Shown: positions 48,616-58,705 of the stretch, in pieces
Numbering within the stretch: position 1 is the first letter of the stretch
Layout of the letters: the number at the start of each line of letters is the position of its first letter
Source: RYN-133 sp963708645
Lineage (GTDB): Bacteria > Actinomycetota > Actinomycetes > Mycobacteriales > Jatrophihabitantaceae
Assembly (NCBI GenBank): GCA_963708645.1
Contig: CAVPTA010000002.1
Location: 1 to 64,000 of the forward strand
Direction of reading: 5' to 3'
Length of the DNA: 64,000 nucleotides
Program-made: the position numbers and the translations under genes
Notes under the pieces: generated by a model
What the model saw: only the letters and a program-made list of their open reading frames with translations
The model's database searches: none
What the model was told of the DNA's origin: nothing

Positions 48616-50614
48616 GTGAGTGACGTGCTTGGCGGGGTGCAGTCTCCTGCCGACCTGCGCGGGCTGAGCCGTGAGGAGCTCACGCTGCTCGCTGCCGAGA
48701 TCCGCGACCTGCTCGTGCAGACGGTCTCGCGCACCGGCGGGCACCTCGGCCCGAACCTCGGCGCCGTCGAACTCACGATCGCCCTGCACCGCAGCTTCGA
48801 CTCACCGACCGAGCCGATCCTGTTCGACGTGGGCCACCAGGCCTACGTCCACAAGATCCTGACCGGACGCGCCGATCGGTTCGCGACCCTGCGCAAGACC
48901 GGCGGGCTGTCCGGGTATCCCAGCCGCGCCGAGAGCCGGCACGACTGGATCGAGAACTCGCACGCCTCGACCGCGCTGTCCTACGCCGACGGGCTGGCCA
49001 AGGCGTTCGCCATCCGCGCCGAGCGCCGGCCGGTCGTTGCCGTGGTCGGCGACGGTGCGCTGACCGGGGGGATGTGCTGGGAGGCGCTGAACAACATCGC
49101 CGCCGGCGGGCGTCCGGTGGTGATCGTCGTCAATGACAACGGACGCTCGTACTCGCCGACCATCGGTGGGCTGGCCGACCATCTGGCCAAGCTGCGGTTG
49201 CGTCCGGGCTACGAGCGGATGCTGGGACGGGTGCGCGGCGCCCTCGAGCGCACGCCGGTGCTCGGATCGCCGATCTATGACGCGTTGCACGGCGTCAAGC
49301 GGGGGATCAAGGACCTCGTCGCGCCGCAGGGGATGTTCGAGGATCTCGGCCTGAAGTATCTGGGCCCGGTCGACGGGCACGACCTCGACTCGCTCGAGAC
49401 CGCGTTCGCGCTAGCGCGCGGCTTCGACGGGCCGGTCATCGTTCATTGCGTCACGCGCAAGGGATACGGCTACGCGCCCGCCGAGAACGACCAGGCCGAC
49501 CAGATGCACCAGTCGCGCGGGTTCGACCCGGAGACCGGTGTCGCGCTGGCCAGCTCCGGCCGCACCTGGACCAATGTCTTCGCCGACGAGCTCGTGCGTC
49601 TCGGCGAGCAGCGCGACGATCTCGTGGCGATCACCGCTGCCATGTGTGAGCCCACCGGCCTCGGCGAGTTCAGCCGCCGGTTCCCGGAGGCGAACGTTCG
49701 ACGTCGGGATCGCCGAACAGCACGCAGTCACCTCTGCCGCTGGGCTCGCGTCCGGGGGATTGCACCCGGTCGTCGCCGTCTACGCGACCTTCCTCAACCG
49801 CGCGTTCGACCAGGTGCTGCTCGACGTCGCGCTGCACAAGCTGCCGGTCACCTTCGTCCTCGACCGGGCGGGCATCACCGGCGACGACGGTCCCTCCCAC
49901 AACGGGGTGTGGGATCTCGCCATCCTCGGCGTCGTGCCCGGCGTCCATATCGCCGCGCCGCGCGACGAGACCCGCCTGCGCGCCCAGCTTCGCGACGCGG
50001 TTGCGCACTCCGCCGGACCGACCGTCGTGCGATTCCCCAAGACGCCGCTCACTGCCGACATCCCTGCGGTGCGCTCGCTCGAGCGCCTCGACGTGCTGAG
50101 CGAGGACGGCAAGGGCGCGAACGGTGAGGGCGCGGTCGACGTGTTGATCGTCGCGATCGGGGCCACGGCGACCGACGCGCTGGCTGCGGCAGACACCGCT
50201 CGCGGTGCCGGTTTCACCGCGCGGGTCGTCGACCCGGGCTGGGTGACGCCGGTGCCCGCGCAGCTGCTTGCGCTGGCCCGCGAGGCGCAGCTCGTCGTGA
50301 CGGTCGAGGACGGCAGCGAGACCGGTGGGGTCGGCTCCCGGATTGCCCAGGCAATGGCGGCGGCCGGCGTACCCACCCCCGCTCGCCAGATCGGCGTACC
50401 GTCCCAATTTCCCACGCATGGTGCGGTCGGTGATGTCAAGTCGTGGGCGGGGCTCACCGGTCAGGACGTCGGCCGGCGCATCGTCGAGTGGGCTGTCCTC
50501 GTTTGTCCCAATAATGAGCCGGACGACACCGTCCGGGCTTCTCGTACAGCTCCGAGCGCCACCCACCCCCGTGGCGGCCCGGACCACGATGTCCCTGCAG
50601 AGGGAGGACAGTAA
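48616..50614 (+). CDS. dxs: 1-deoxy-D-xylulose-5-phosphate synthase (one frameshift)
   Basis: First enzyme of the MEP isoprenoid pathway, condensing pyruvate and glyceraldehyde phosphate with thiamine diphosphate. Motifs: GGHLGPNLGAVELT, FDVGHQAYVHKIL, the ThDP motif GDGALTGGMCWEALNN and, after the shift, FDVGIAEQHAV with the catalytic Glu and RAGITGDDGPSHNG. The frame changes at 49689-49690, where one surplus G splits F-P-E from R-T-F-D-V. The last 35 residues are atypical and span a hairpin, so the natural stop may be near 50515. GTG 48616 has a GGGGAG site. Confidence 0.92.
50517..50539 (+). terminator. Hairpin near the 3' end of dxs
   Basis: GGACG/CGTCC arms extended by AGCC/GGCT with a one-base bulge, loop ACAC. 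It lies about 100 bp before the response-regulator start and inside the doubtful dxs tail. Confidence 0.4.
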
Positions 50615-51321
50615 TGCGGATCCTCGTAGTAGAGGACGAAGTACAGCTCGCAGAAGCCGTGGCACGCGGCCTGCGGCGCGAAGGGATGGCCGTCGACGTG
50701 GCCACTGACGGCGACGACGGTTACCGCAAGGCGTCGCTGACCCGGTACGACGTCGTCGTGCTCGACCGCGACCTGCCCGGGATGTCGGGTGACGAGATCT
50801 GCCGCAAGCTCACGGACGAGGGCATTTTGACTCGTGTGATGATGCTCACAGCAAGCGGCACGGTCGAGGACAAGGTGTCCGGACTGGCTCTCGGCGCCGA
50901 TGACTACCTGCCCAAACCCTTCGCCTTCGCCGAGCTCGTCGCGCGCGTGCGGGCGCTCGGCCGGCGCACGACTCCGGCGGCCCCGCCGGTGCTCACAGCC
51001 GCCGACATCGAACTCGATCCCGCCAAGCGCACGGTCACGCGCAACGGCGAACTGATCGAACTGACCCGCAAGGAGTTCGGCGTGCTCGAGACGCTGCTGA
51101 CAGCGCAGGGAGCCGTGGTGAGCAGCGAAGAGTTGCTCGACCGCGTGTGGGACGAGAACGCAGACCCGTTCACGACTACCGTCCGAGTGACGATGATGAC
51201 CTTGAGACGTAAGCTGGGCGAACCGGCGATCATCGACACGGTGGTCGGTTCGGGCTACCGAATCGATCCGGGCGTGGTCGCTGCTCCTGCCACAGCTGGC
51301 ACGGGAGACGGGATCGAGTAG
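50614..51321 (+). CDS. OmpR/PhoB-family response regulator
   Basis: A 235-residue two-domain regulator. Receiver: acidic pocket E7-D8, phospho-acceptor D51 (VVLDRDLPG), T79 and K101 (LPKPF). DNA-binding winged helix from about 128 to 220 (ELTRKEFGVLETLL, TVRVTMMTLRRKLG). ATG 50614 overlaps the dxs stop (TAATG) and its stop overlaps the kinase start (TAGTG), so regulator and kinase are translated as a unit. The receiver resembles CutR/MtrA-type actinobacterial regulators. The signal and targets are unknown. Confidence 0.92.
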   Translation: MRILVVEDEVQLAEAVARGLRREGMAVDVATDGDDGYRKASLTRYDVVVLDRDLPGMSGDEICRKLTDEGILTRVMMLTASGTVEDKVSGLALGADDYLPKPFAFAELVARVRALGRRTTPAAPPVLTAADIELDPAKRTVTRNGELIELTRKEFGVLETLLTAQGAVVSSEELLDRVWDENADPFTTTVRVTMMTLRRKLGEPAIIDTVVGSGYRIDPGVVAAPATAGTGDGIE

Positions 51322-52529
51322 TGACGTTGTTCCGTCCGACGTTGCGCCTGCGTATGGCGCTGTTGTACGGCGGACTCGTCCTTCTCGTAGGCATTTCGCT
51401 ACTTTTCACCTCGATCGTCCTGCTGGATCGGGCGATCTCGCATGTCCCGCTGTTCCGCCAGTCGTTCGGCAACCTGCGGTATCTGAACAAACAAGGCAAG
51501 TGGATACCGGTCGACCCGCAGACGCTCGGCGACACGGTGCACAGCACGGTGCAGGGCTACCTGTTCAAGGCCGGGATGATCTTCTTCGGCATCGTCGTGA
51601 TCATCGGCACGATCGGCGGCTACCTGCTCGCCAAGCAGGCGCTGCGCCCGATCGCCAAGCTGACCCAGACCGCGCGGGCGCTGTCGACCGAGACGCTCGA
51701 CCAGCGCATCAACCTCGGCGGCCCGGACGACGAGTTGCGCGAGCTGGCCGACACCTTCGACCAGATGCTCGGACGCCTCGATGCCGCCTTCGACAGCCAG
51801 CGGCTCTTCGTCGCCAACGCATCGCACGAGCTGCGCACGCCGCTGTCGGTGATCCGCACCGAACTCGAGGTCACCCTGGCCGATCCCGACGCCGACGTGG
51901 CCGAACTGCGGCGCATGGGCGAGGTTGTCGCCAGCGCCGCCGAACGCGCCCAACGACTGGTCGCGTCGCTGCTCACCCTGGCGCGGCTGCAGGCCGTCGA
52001 GAGCGGTGAACTCGAGGTGCACGAGGCCGTCGATCTCGCGACCCTCATCCCCGGCGTCGTCGATGCAGTGTCTGCCGAGGCGCAGGACAAGAGCGTCTCC
52101 ATCGAGCCGGAGGTCGAGCCCGCGATCACCCTCGGCGACCCGCGCCTGCTCGAACGCCTGGTCGGCAACCTTGTCGAGAACGCTATCCGGCACAACGTCC
52201 CGAACGGCTGGCTGCGGATCACCACCGGCCAGACCGCCGAGCGGGTCTGGCTCCACGTCGCCAACGGCGGCGCGCTCATCGCGTCGGCCGACGTCGAGGC
52301 GCTGTTCGAACCGTTCCGCCGCGGCGGCCGGGTGCGTACCGCGACCCGCGGCGCCGGGCTGGGCCTGGCGATCGTGCGGCTGATCGTCGATGCGCACCAC
52401 GGCAAGTTGCAGGCGGCGGCGCCACCGTTCGGCGGCCTGGCCATCCGCATCGAGTTGCCGCGCTACCGCGTCACCACCGCGGCGCCGGTGCGCGCCGGGG
52501 CGGGCGAACGCCTCCCCGTCGCCGGCTGA
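51321..52529 (+). CDS. Sensor histidine kinase
   Basis: A 402-residue membrane kinase: first helix about 10-33, a short extracellular loop of about 45 residues, second helix about 85-105 (FFGIVVIIGTIGGYLLA), HAMP linker, H-box with H169 (ASHELRTPLSV), N-box NLVENAIRHN and G-box GAGLGLAIVRL. The small outside loop suggests sensing of membrane state or a partner. It is encoded by overlap with its response regulator and sits between dxs and rnd, where mycobacteria have no two-component genes as far as I recall. Confidence 0.92.
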   Translation: MTLFRPTLRLRMALLYGGLVLLVGISLLFTSIVLLDRAISHVPLFRQSFGNLRYLNKQGKWIPVDPQTLGDTVHSTVQGYLFKAGMIFFGIVVIIGTIGGYLLAKQALRPIAKLTQTARALSTETLDQRINLGGPDDELRELADTFDQMLGRLDAAFDSQRLFVANASHELRTPLSVIRTELEVTLADPDADVAELRRMGEVVASAAERAQRLVASLLTLARLQAVESGELEVHEAVDLATLIPGVVDAVSAEAQDKSVSIEPEVEPAITLGDPRLLERLVGNLVENAIRHNVPNGWLRITTGQTAERVWLHVANGGALIASADVEALFEPFRRGGRVRTATRGAGLGLAIVRLIVDAHHGKLQAAAPPFGGLAIRIELPRYRVTTAAPVRAGAGERLPVAG

Positions 52530-52599
52530 TCAACTCCGCTGCCGGTACCCGGACGCCGGAAAATCGGGCCGATTTCTGGTCGGCCGATATCAAAAGCCG

Positions 52600-53870
52600 T
52601 CAGTCGGCGAGGGCCTCGGCCAGACCGGGTGCGGTCAGGTCGATCTGCCACGGACGCGCGCCGTGGCGCGCGAGCTGCTCACGCACGCCCGTCTCGTCCA
52701 GCGGGGACGGCGGCTGCCAGGTGATGCGCCGCACGACGTCGGAGGCAAGCAGGTTCTGGGCGAGCACCTGTGCTCCTCCGACAGCGCGGCAATCAACTCG
52801 CGGACGCGCCCGAGCCTGGCCGCGGCCTGGGGATCGCGGTCGCGCCAGCGCGAGGTCGGTGGGATCGAGTCGCCGCCACCGCCGGTCACCGGCGGCAGGT
52901 CGTCCTCGGGCAGTTCGAGGGCCGCCTCGACCGCGCCGAACCAACGACCGAGCTGGCGGCGCTGCCGCGGGCCGCTGAAGATGCGGAGCGCACCGAGCTC
53001 GGCGGAGCGCTTGGGCAGGGTCGTGGCGGCATCGACGATCGCGAGCGTCGGGCAGCACGCGACCCGGCGCCACGTCGCGCTGGGCGGCGAGCGAGTCGCG
53101 CTCGTACCAGAGCGACCGGACGACGGCGAGCTGGCGACGGTTACGCAGCTTGTGGATTCCGGACGTGCGCCGCCACGGGTCGACGCGCGGTGGCGGGGGC
53201 TGTGGCCGTGCGCTCGGCCTCGAACTCCTGCGCCGCCCACTCGTCCTTGCCTGCGGCGGCGAGCAGGTCGGCGAGCACGTCGCGCAGGGCGATCAGCAAC
53301 TCGACGTCGAGCGCGGCGTAGACCAGCCACGATCGCGGCAGCGGGCGCGTCGACCAGTCGTCGGCCGAATGACCCTTCTCCAGCCGCACGCCGAGATGCT
53401 GCTCGACCATCGTCCCGAGCGCGACCCGCTCGTCGCCGAGCAGGCGGCCGGCAAGCTCGGTGTCGAACAGCCGCCGCGGGTGCAGCCCGACCTCGGCCAG
53501 GCAGGTGAGGTCCTGGCTCGCGGCGTGCAGGATCCACTCCGCGTCTGCGATCGCCTCGTTGAGCGTCGTCAGCGCGGGCAGGGCGATCGGGTCGACGAGC
53601 GCGGTGCCGGCGCCTTCGCGGCGCAACTGCACGAGATAGGCCCGCTGGCTGTAGCGGTAGCCCGAGGCGCGCTCGGCGTCGACGGCCACCGGGCCGGACG
53701 CGGCACGCCATCGCGGCGACCAGGTCGCTCAGCTGCTCTGCCGACTCGATCGGGTCGGGCACGCCGTCGGCGGGTTCGCGCAGCAGGGGCGACTCGGGTG
53801 CGGTCGGCTCCTCGACCTCGACCTCGACCTCGGGCTCGAGGCCCGTATCGCTGTGCTCGTCGGTGGTCAC
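52600..53870 (-). CDS. rnd: Ribonuclease D family 3'-5' exonuclease with HRDC domain (frameshifted)
   Basis: About 420 residues. GTG 53870 starts an acidic tail with E-V repeats (GAC-CTC repeats at 53815-53840). The exonuclease domain reads AVDAERASGYRYSQRAYLVQL (Exo I D-x-E), WILHAASQDLTCLAE (Exo II) and YAALDVELLIALRD (Exo III). An HRDC part follows (KLRNRRQLAVVRSLWYERD), and the end AQVLAQNLLASDVVRRITW to LAEALAD stops at 52600. Frame changes lie near 53695, 53150, 53060 and 52770. It trims stable RNAs. The dxs-rnd-DUF3000-hemE order is conserved. Confidence 0.85.
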
Positions 53871-53871
53871 C

Positions 53872-54555
53872 TCAGGACGGGGACAGCATCGTCACGCCCT
53901 CGGGCGGCAGCCCGGCGGCGAGGCAGAGCAGGTCGACGAATGCGTGCAGGTGCGGCGCCATGTCGGCAGTATCGGCCGTCCAGCTGGCGCGCAGCTCCAG
54001 CGCGACCGCGGTCTTCGGCCCGACCAGGTCGCCGAAGCGGGTGGACGTGGTCTGCGTGACGGTGCCGCCGGCAGCGCGGTAGGCGGCGCGGCGCTCGTCC
54101 AGCGCATCGATCAGCCAGCTCCAGCCCACGGCGGGCAGCATCGCGTCGGTGCCCATCTGATCGTCGATCTCGGCGGAGGCGAACGCGACCAGGCGCAGCA
54201 CGCCGTCCCAGGCCTCGACGCCGTCCGGGTCGTGCAGCAGCACGAGCCGACCGGTCGCGAGCTCGTCGCCGTCGGCGGAGCGGACGTCGGCCGAGATCGC
54301 GTAGCTCCACGGGGCCAGGCGCTGCGGCGGACGCAGCGGCTCGACGCGCACCTCGCGCCGCACCGCGGTGCCGGTCAGGCTGGCCACCGCGGCGCGGAAC
54401 AGCTCGGGACGGGCCTCGTCGGCGACCGGGCGTTCGGCACTGCTCGCGGCGCGGCTCACGCCACCGCCGGAACCGTCCACGCCACTCACGGAGTCCATCT
54501 TCGCGCCCATCTTGGCGTTCGGAGACATATTCGGAGACACAGGTGTCAACATCAT
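53872..54555 (-). CDS. DUF3000 protein
   Basis: A 227-residue actinobacterial protein, function unknown. The core runs from FRAAVASLTGTAVRREV to the C-terminal HAFVDLLCLAAGLPPEGV, including WSWLIDALDERRAAY. ATG 54555 overlaps the stop of the zinc-ribbon gene (ATGATG), indicating coupled translation; later Met codons (54498) may be nearer the true globular start. It ends one base before the rnd start. Confidence 0.85.
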   Translation of the reverse strand: MMLTPVSPNMSPNAKMGAKMDSVSGVDGSGGGVSRAASSAERPVADEARPELFRAAVASLTGTAVRREVRVEPLRPPQRLAPWSYAISADVRSADGDELATGRLVLLHDPDGVEAWDGVLRLVAFASAEIDDQMGTDAMLPAVGWSWLIDALDERRAAYRAAGGTVTQTTSTRFGDLVGPKTAVALELRASWTADTADMAPHLHAFVDLLCLAAGLPPEGVTMLSPS

Positions 54556-54743
54556 GCCGTCCGAACGGCCGGTCCGGCCGCCGGATCGACGAACACGGCG
54601 GTGCCGCAATCAAGACACATCCGCTCGGAACAGTCGTCCTCGTGGTCGTCGCTGCAATAGTCCGGGACGACCAGGGACCCGGCGTGCCCGCACAGCGGGC
54701 AATCCTCTGCCGCGAGCAGGGCGAACTCCGGGTTGGCGGACAT
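54552..54743 (-). CDS. Small zinc-ribbon protein, 63 residues
   Basis: Two CxxC-type knuckles, C15-x2-C18 (CPLCGH) and C43-x2-C46 (CLDCGT), separated by an acidic stretch with two more cysteines, make a likely zinc-binding module. No family name is known to me. ATG 54743 is divergent from hemE (84 bp) and the 3' end is coupled to DUF3000. Confidence 0.65.
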   Translation of the reverse strand: MSANPEFALLAAEDCPLCGHAGSLVVPDYCSDDHEDDCSERMCLDCGTAVFVDPAAGPAVRTA

Positions 54744-54826
54744 GCGGCCAGATTCGCACGCACCCCCGACGATTGCGGGCAGGCGCGCCGAGCTCGCGTA
54801 GCGACCACCGTGGGAGACTGGCAGCG

Positions 54827-55841
54827 ATGTCAGAGTCCCTTCTCGTCCGTGCCGCGACCGGCCGCCCGGGCCCCCGTCCGCCAGTGTGGTTCATGCGCCA
54901 GGCCGGGCGCTCGCTGCCCGAATACCGGGCACTGCGCGCCGGCAACGCGATGCTCGATGCGTGCCGCGACCCGGAGCTCATCACCGAGATCACGCTGCAG
55001 CCGGTGCGCCGGCACGGCGTCGACGCCGCCATCTTCTTCTCCGACATCGTGGTGCCGTTGGTGGCCATCGGGGTCGGGGTCGACATCGTCCCCGGCGTCG
55101 GCCCGGTCGTCGAGAAGCCGATCCGCACGTCGACCGACCTGGACGTGTTGCGCGAGCTCGTCCCCTCCGACGTCCCGTACGTCACCGCGGCCGCGCGGTC
55201 GCTGGTCGCCGAGCTGGGCGACGGTCCCGTTGATCGGATTCGCGGGAGCCCCGTTCACGCTGGCCTCCTACCTGATCGAGGGCGGGCCGTCGAAGGACCA
55301 CGCGCGCACCAAGGCGCTGATGCACGGCGACCCGGACCTGTGGCACGCGCTGCTCGGCCGGCTCGCGGTCGTGTCGCGCGAGTTCCTTCGGGTACAGATC
55401 GATGCGGGCGCGAGCGCGGTGCAGCTGTTCGACTCGTGGGCCGGGTGCCTGTCGCGCGCCGAGTACGAGCAGTTCGTGCAACCACACAGCCGCGCCGTGC
55501 TCGAGCCGCTGGCAGGTCTCGTGCCGCGAATCCACTTCGGGGTGGGGACGGGCGAGCTGCTCGCCTCGATGCGCGCGGCCGGCGCCGACGTCGTCGGGGT
55601 CGACTGGCGGGTGCCGCTCGACGAGGCTGCGCGACGGCTCGGCACGGGCGCGGTCGTCCAGGGCAACCTCGACCCGGCGCTGCTGCGGGCGGATTGGCCG
55701 GTGCTCGAAGCCGAGGTACGCCGCGTCGTGACCGAGGGCCGCGCCGCTGCCGGGCACATCTTCAACCTCGGGCACGGCGTCCCGCCGGACACCGATCCCG
55801 ACGTGCTCACCCGGATCGTCTCGCTCGTCCACGAACTGTGA
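54827..55841 (+). CDS. hemE: Uroporphyrinogen decarboxylase (one frameshift)
   Basis: About 338 residues. Converts uroporphyrinogen III to coproporphyrinogen III. The N-terminal signature PPVWFMRQAGRSLPEYR and FFSDIVVP are in the first frame; at about 55222 the reading passes to IGFAGAPFTLASYLIEGG, then FDSWAGCLS and FNLGHGVPPDTDPDV. Start ATG 54827. The next gene of the haem pathway begins 8 bp after the stop. Confidence 0.92.
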
Positions 55842-55848
55842 CCACCCG

Positions 55849-57203
55849 ATGAGCGTCGCCGTCATCGGCGGCGGCATCTCGGGACTCACGGTCCGCGTGG
55901 ACGCTGGCGGCCGACGGCGCCGAGGTCGTCGTCCTCGAGGCGGCGCCGACCGTCGGCGGCAAGCTGCGGGTCGCGACCGTCGCGCGACGTGCCGGTCGAC
56001 GTCGGCGCCGAGGCGATGCTGGCGCGCCGTCCCGAAGGCGTCGCGCTGCTCGCGCGAGCTGGGTCTGGATCCGATCGCGCCGCTGACCACGTCGGCGTCG
56101 GTGCGGGCCGGGGGAGCGCTGCACCCGCTGCCGGCGCGCACGATGCTGGGCATCCCCGCCGACATCGATGCCGTCCGCGCGTCCGGAGTGCTGACCGAGC
56201 ACGCGCTCGCCCGCATCGAGGCCGAGCCCGAGCAGCCCCCGCTGCCACCGCTCGACGCGCGACGAGACGGTCGGGGCGTTGGTGCGCGCGCGGCTCGGCA
56301 ACGAGGTCGCCGACCGGCTGGTCGAGCCGCTGCTCGGCGGCGTCTACGCAGGACGCGCCGACGCCCTGTCGGTGCGCGCGACGATGCCGGCGGTGGCCGG
56401 CGAGCTGGCCGGTGGCGGGTCACTCGTCGCGGCTGCGCGCGCGGTGATCGACCGGGCGCCCGGTCTCGCCCGCGCCGGTGTTCGCGTCGGTGCAGCGGCG
56501 GCCTCGGCACGCTGCCCACGACGCTGGCCGGGTCCGGACGCTTCGAGGTCCGCACGGGTGTCACCGTGCGCTCGCTGCGTCGCGACGGGGCAGGCTTCGT
56601 GCTCGAGTGTGGTGCGGTGCCGTCGGCGTACACGCTGCGCTGCGATCAGGTGGTGGTGGCAGTGCCGCCGGCGAAAGCGGCCCGGATGCTGGCCGAGGTG
56701 GCTCCGGACGCTGCGCGCGACCTGGCCGCGATCGACACGGCTTCGGTGGCGATCGTGACTTTGGCCTTCGACGAAGCTCGACCTGCCGCCGGGCAGCGGC
56801 CTGCTCGTCGGCGCTCGCGAGGGGCTGGCCGTCAAAGGCGTCACCGTCTCGTCGCAGAAGTGGCCGCTCGAGACCGGTGGCCGCGTGCTGCTCCGCGCGT
56901 CGGTGGGCCGGGCCGGCGAAGCCCAGGTGCTGCAGCGCAGCGACGCCGAACTCGTCGTCGCTCGCCCGCCACGAGCTCGGCGAACTGCTCGGGATCGCCG
57001 TCGATCCGGTCGACGCGCTGGTCACCCGATGGGGCGGCGGGCTGCCGCAGTACGCCGTGGGCCACGTCGAGCGGGTCGCGCGGATCCGGTCGTCCGTGGC
57101 TGCGGTGTCGGGCCTGGCGATCTGCGGCGCGGCCTTGGACGGGGTCGGGATACCCGCGTGCATCGCCTCGGCCCGAGCGGCCGCAGCGCGTTTGGGACAA
57201 TGA
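55849..57203 (+). CDS. hemG: Protoporphyrinogen/coproporphyrinogen oxidase (many frameshifts)
   Basis: FAD enzyme of about 450 residues, HemY/CgoX type. Legible pieces: the FAD motif VAVIGGGISGLT, VVLEAAPTVGGKLR, ELGLDPIAPLTTSASVRAGG, LLGGVYAGRADALSVRATMP, CDQVVVAVPPAKAARML and the C-terminal GLAICGAALDGVGIPACIASAR ending at 57203. At least six frame changes lie between 55895 and 56970. With hemQ next to it, the product probably oxidises coproporphyrinogen III to coproporphyrin III in the actinobacterial branch. Read without correction, the frame seems to fuse with hemQ, which is an artefact. Confidence 0.82.
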
Positions 57204-57207
57204 AGTC

Positions 57208-57903
57208 ATGGTCGACGGCAAGACGGCACGGGAACTGAACAACGTCATCCGCTACACCGGCTGGTCGGTGTTCAAGGTCGCCCGCCCACTGGGTGACGGC
57301 GATCGCGGCGCGCTGACGCGCGAGGTCGACGAGCTGTTCGATCAGCTCGCTGCCAAGGACGTCGTCGTGCGTGGCACCTATGACGTGTCGGCGCTGCGGG
57401 CCGACGCCGACCTGATGATCTGGTGGCACGCCGAGACCGCCGACGAGCTGCAGGAGGCGTACTCGCGGCTGCGACGCACTTCGCTCGGCATGCATCTCGA
57501 GCCGGTGTGGTCGAACCTCGCCCTGCACCGTCCGGCCGAATTCAACAAGAGCCACGTCCCGGCCTTCCTGGCCGACGAGCAAGCCCGCGCCTACGTCTGT
57601 GTGTACCCGTTCGTGCGCTCGTACGAGTGGTACCTGCTGCCCGACGACGAGCGCCGAGCGCTGCTGGCCGAGCACGGCAAGATGGCCCGCGAGTATCCCG
57701 ACGTGCGCGCCAACACGGTGTCGTCGTTCGCGCTCGGCGACTACGAGTGGATCCTGGCCTTCGAGGCGGACGAGTTGCATCGCATCGTCGACCTCATGCG
57801 ACACCTGCGCGGCTCCGAGACCCGCCGCCATGTGCGCGAAGAGGTGCCGTTCTACACCGGCCGCCGCCGCAGCACCGCCGAGCTCGTCGCCGCACTCCCT
57901 TAG
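57208..57903 (+). CDS. hemQ: Coproheme decarboxylase HemQ (chlorite-dismutase-like)
   Basis: A 231-residue haem-dependent enzyme that decarboxylates coprohaem III to haem b using hydrogen peroxide. Features: TYDVSALRADADLMIWW, the active-site strand YPFVRSYEWYLL, and the haem-ligand segment LLAEHGKMAREYPDVR with H156 as probable proximal ligand; the C-terminus is EVPFYTGRRR. ATG 57208 follows the oxidase stop by 4 bp. hemE, the oxidase and hemQ form the last steps of the coproporphyrin-dependent route. Confidence 0.94.
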   Translation: MVDGKTARELNNVIRYTGWSVFKVARPLGDGDRGALTREVDELFDQLAAKDVVVRGTYDVSALRADADLMIWWHAETADELQEAYSRLRRTSLGMHLEPVWSNLALHRPAEFNKSHVPAFLADEQARAYVCVYPFVRSYEWYLLPDDERRALLAEHGKMAREYPDVRANTVSSFALGDYEWILAFEADELHRIVDLMRHLRGSETRRHVREEVPFYTGRRRSTAELVAALP

Positions 57904-57906
57904 ACC

Positions 57907-57967
57907 GTGTTGCAGCCCCGTCCGGACAGAATTCGACGCCAAATCTGTCCGGACGGGGCTGCAACAC
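57907..57967. terminator. Perfect 24-bp inverted repeat between hemQ and msrB
   Basis: Arms 57907-57930 and 57944-57967 are exact complements around a 13-base loop. The stem contains the inner palindrome GTCCGGAC. It begins 3 bp after the hemQ stop and ends 4 bp before the msrB stop, so it would terminate both convergent transcripts. It is much longer than the usual hairpins here. Confidence 0.8.
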
Positions 57968-57971
57968 AGCG

Positions 57972-58403
57972 TTACGAAGCGGGCTGCTCCTCGAACTTCA
58001 TCGAGATCGAGTTGATGCAATAGCGCAGGTCGGTCGGGGTGTTGTAACCCTCGCCCTCGAAGACGTGTCCCAGGTGGCTGTGGCAGTTCGCGCACAGCAC
58101 CTCGGTGCGGGCCATGCCCCACGTGGTGTCGGTGCGCTCGATGACGTTCTCTCCCGCGAGGGGGCTGAAGAAGCTCGGCCACCCGCAGTGCGAGTCGAAC
58201 TTCTCGGTGCTGCGGAACAGCTCGCTGCCACACGCGCGGCAGCGGTAGACCCCGACCTTGTGGTTGTCGGTGTACTCACCGGTGAAGGCCCGCTCGGTGC
58301 CGGCCTTGCGCAGCACCTCGTACTCCTCCGGCGACAGCTGCTGCTGCCACTCGGCGTCTGACTTGGTTATCGGCGCGGCGGGCAGATCGTTCTTGGATCT
58401 CAT
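57972..58403 (-). CDS. msrB: Peptide methionine-R-sulfoxide reductase
   Basis: A 143-residue MsrB. Structural zinc cysteines C55/C58 (CRAC) and C104/C107 (CANC), the substrate pocket CGWPSF and H-LGHVF, and catalytic C129 in RYCINSISM. It reduces methionine-R-sulfoxide in cytoplasmic proteins. ATG 58403 starts it. The small membrane protein upstream on the same strand is 5 bp away, so they are probably one transcript. Confidence 0.95.
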   Translation of the reverse strand: MRSKNDLPAAPITKSDAEWQQQLSPEEYEVLRKAGTERAFTGEYTDNHKVGVYRCRACGSELFRSTEKFDSHCGWPSFFSPLAGENVIERTDTTWGMARTEVLCANCHSHLGHVFEGEGYNTPTDLRYCINSISMKFEEQPAS

Positions 58404-58408
58404 GTCCT

Positions 58409-58672
58409 TTACAACACCCCTAGAACGCCCAGGATTCCGAAGACGATGCTCGCCACGAGGCCGATCAGGATGAGCCAGACGACCAGGTGCGCGGCCGTAC
58501 GGCGTCGGCCCGTGAGGCGGACGAGACCCGTGCCGAACGCGGCCAGGTTCTGCAGCTCGCCGTCGACGGTGTTGGGGTTGGCCGTGCGTCCCCAGGCGCC
58601 GTCGATGTACGGCGAGGCCCAGGCGGGGTCACCGCTCTCACCGTCGTCGTCGAATCGCTCGTCGGTTCGCAT
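58409..58672 (-). CDS. Small hypothetical membrane protein, 87 residues
   Basis: An acidic N-terminus with DGAWGRTANPNTVDGELQN, then one strongly hydrophobic C-terminal helix (LVVWLILIGLVASIVFGILG). No family is recognised; tail-anchored topology is likely. ATG 58672 is divergent from the polymerase-domain gene 33 bp away and immediately precedes msrB. Confidence 0.6.
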   Translation of the reverse strand: MRTDERFDDDGESGDPAWASPYIDGAWGRTANPNTVDGELQNLAAFGTGLVRLTGRRRTAAHLVVWLILIGLVASIVFGILGVLGVL

Positions 58673-58694
58673 CGGTCCCAGCGTAGATCGCGAT

Positions 58695-58700
58695 ACCGTC
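58695..58700 (+). promoter_or_regulatory. Candidate -10 element for the LigD-type polymerase gene
   Basis: TACCGT ends 5 bp before ATG 58706 with no ribosome site between, suggesting a leaderless transcript. It is a match by spacing only. Confidence 0.3.
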
Positions 58701-58705
58701 TGGCC

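Noticed and set aside
55849..57903. Apparent fusion of the haem-pathway oxidase with HemQ
   Set aside because: The fusion arises only because frame errors hide the oxidase stop at 57203; hemQ has its own ATG 4 bp later.
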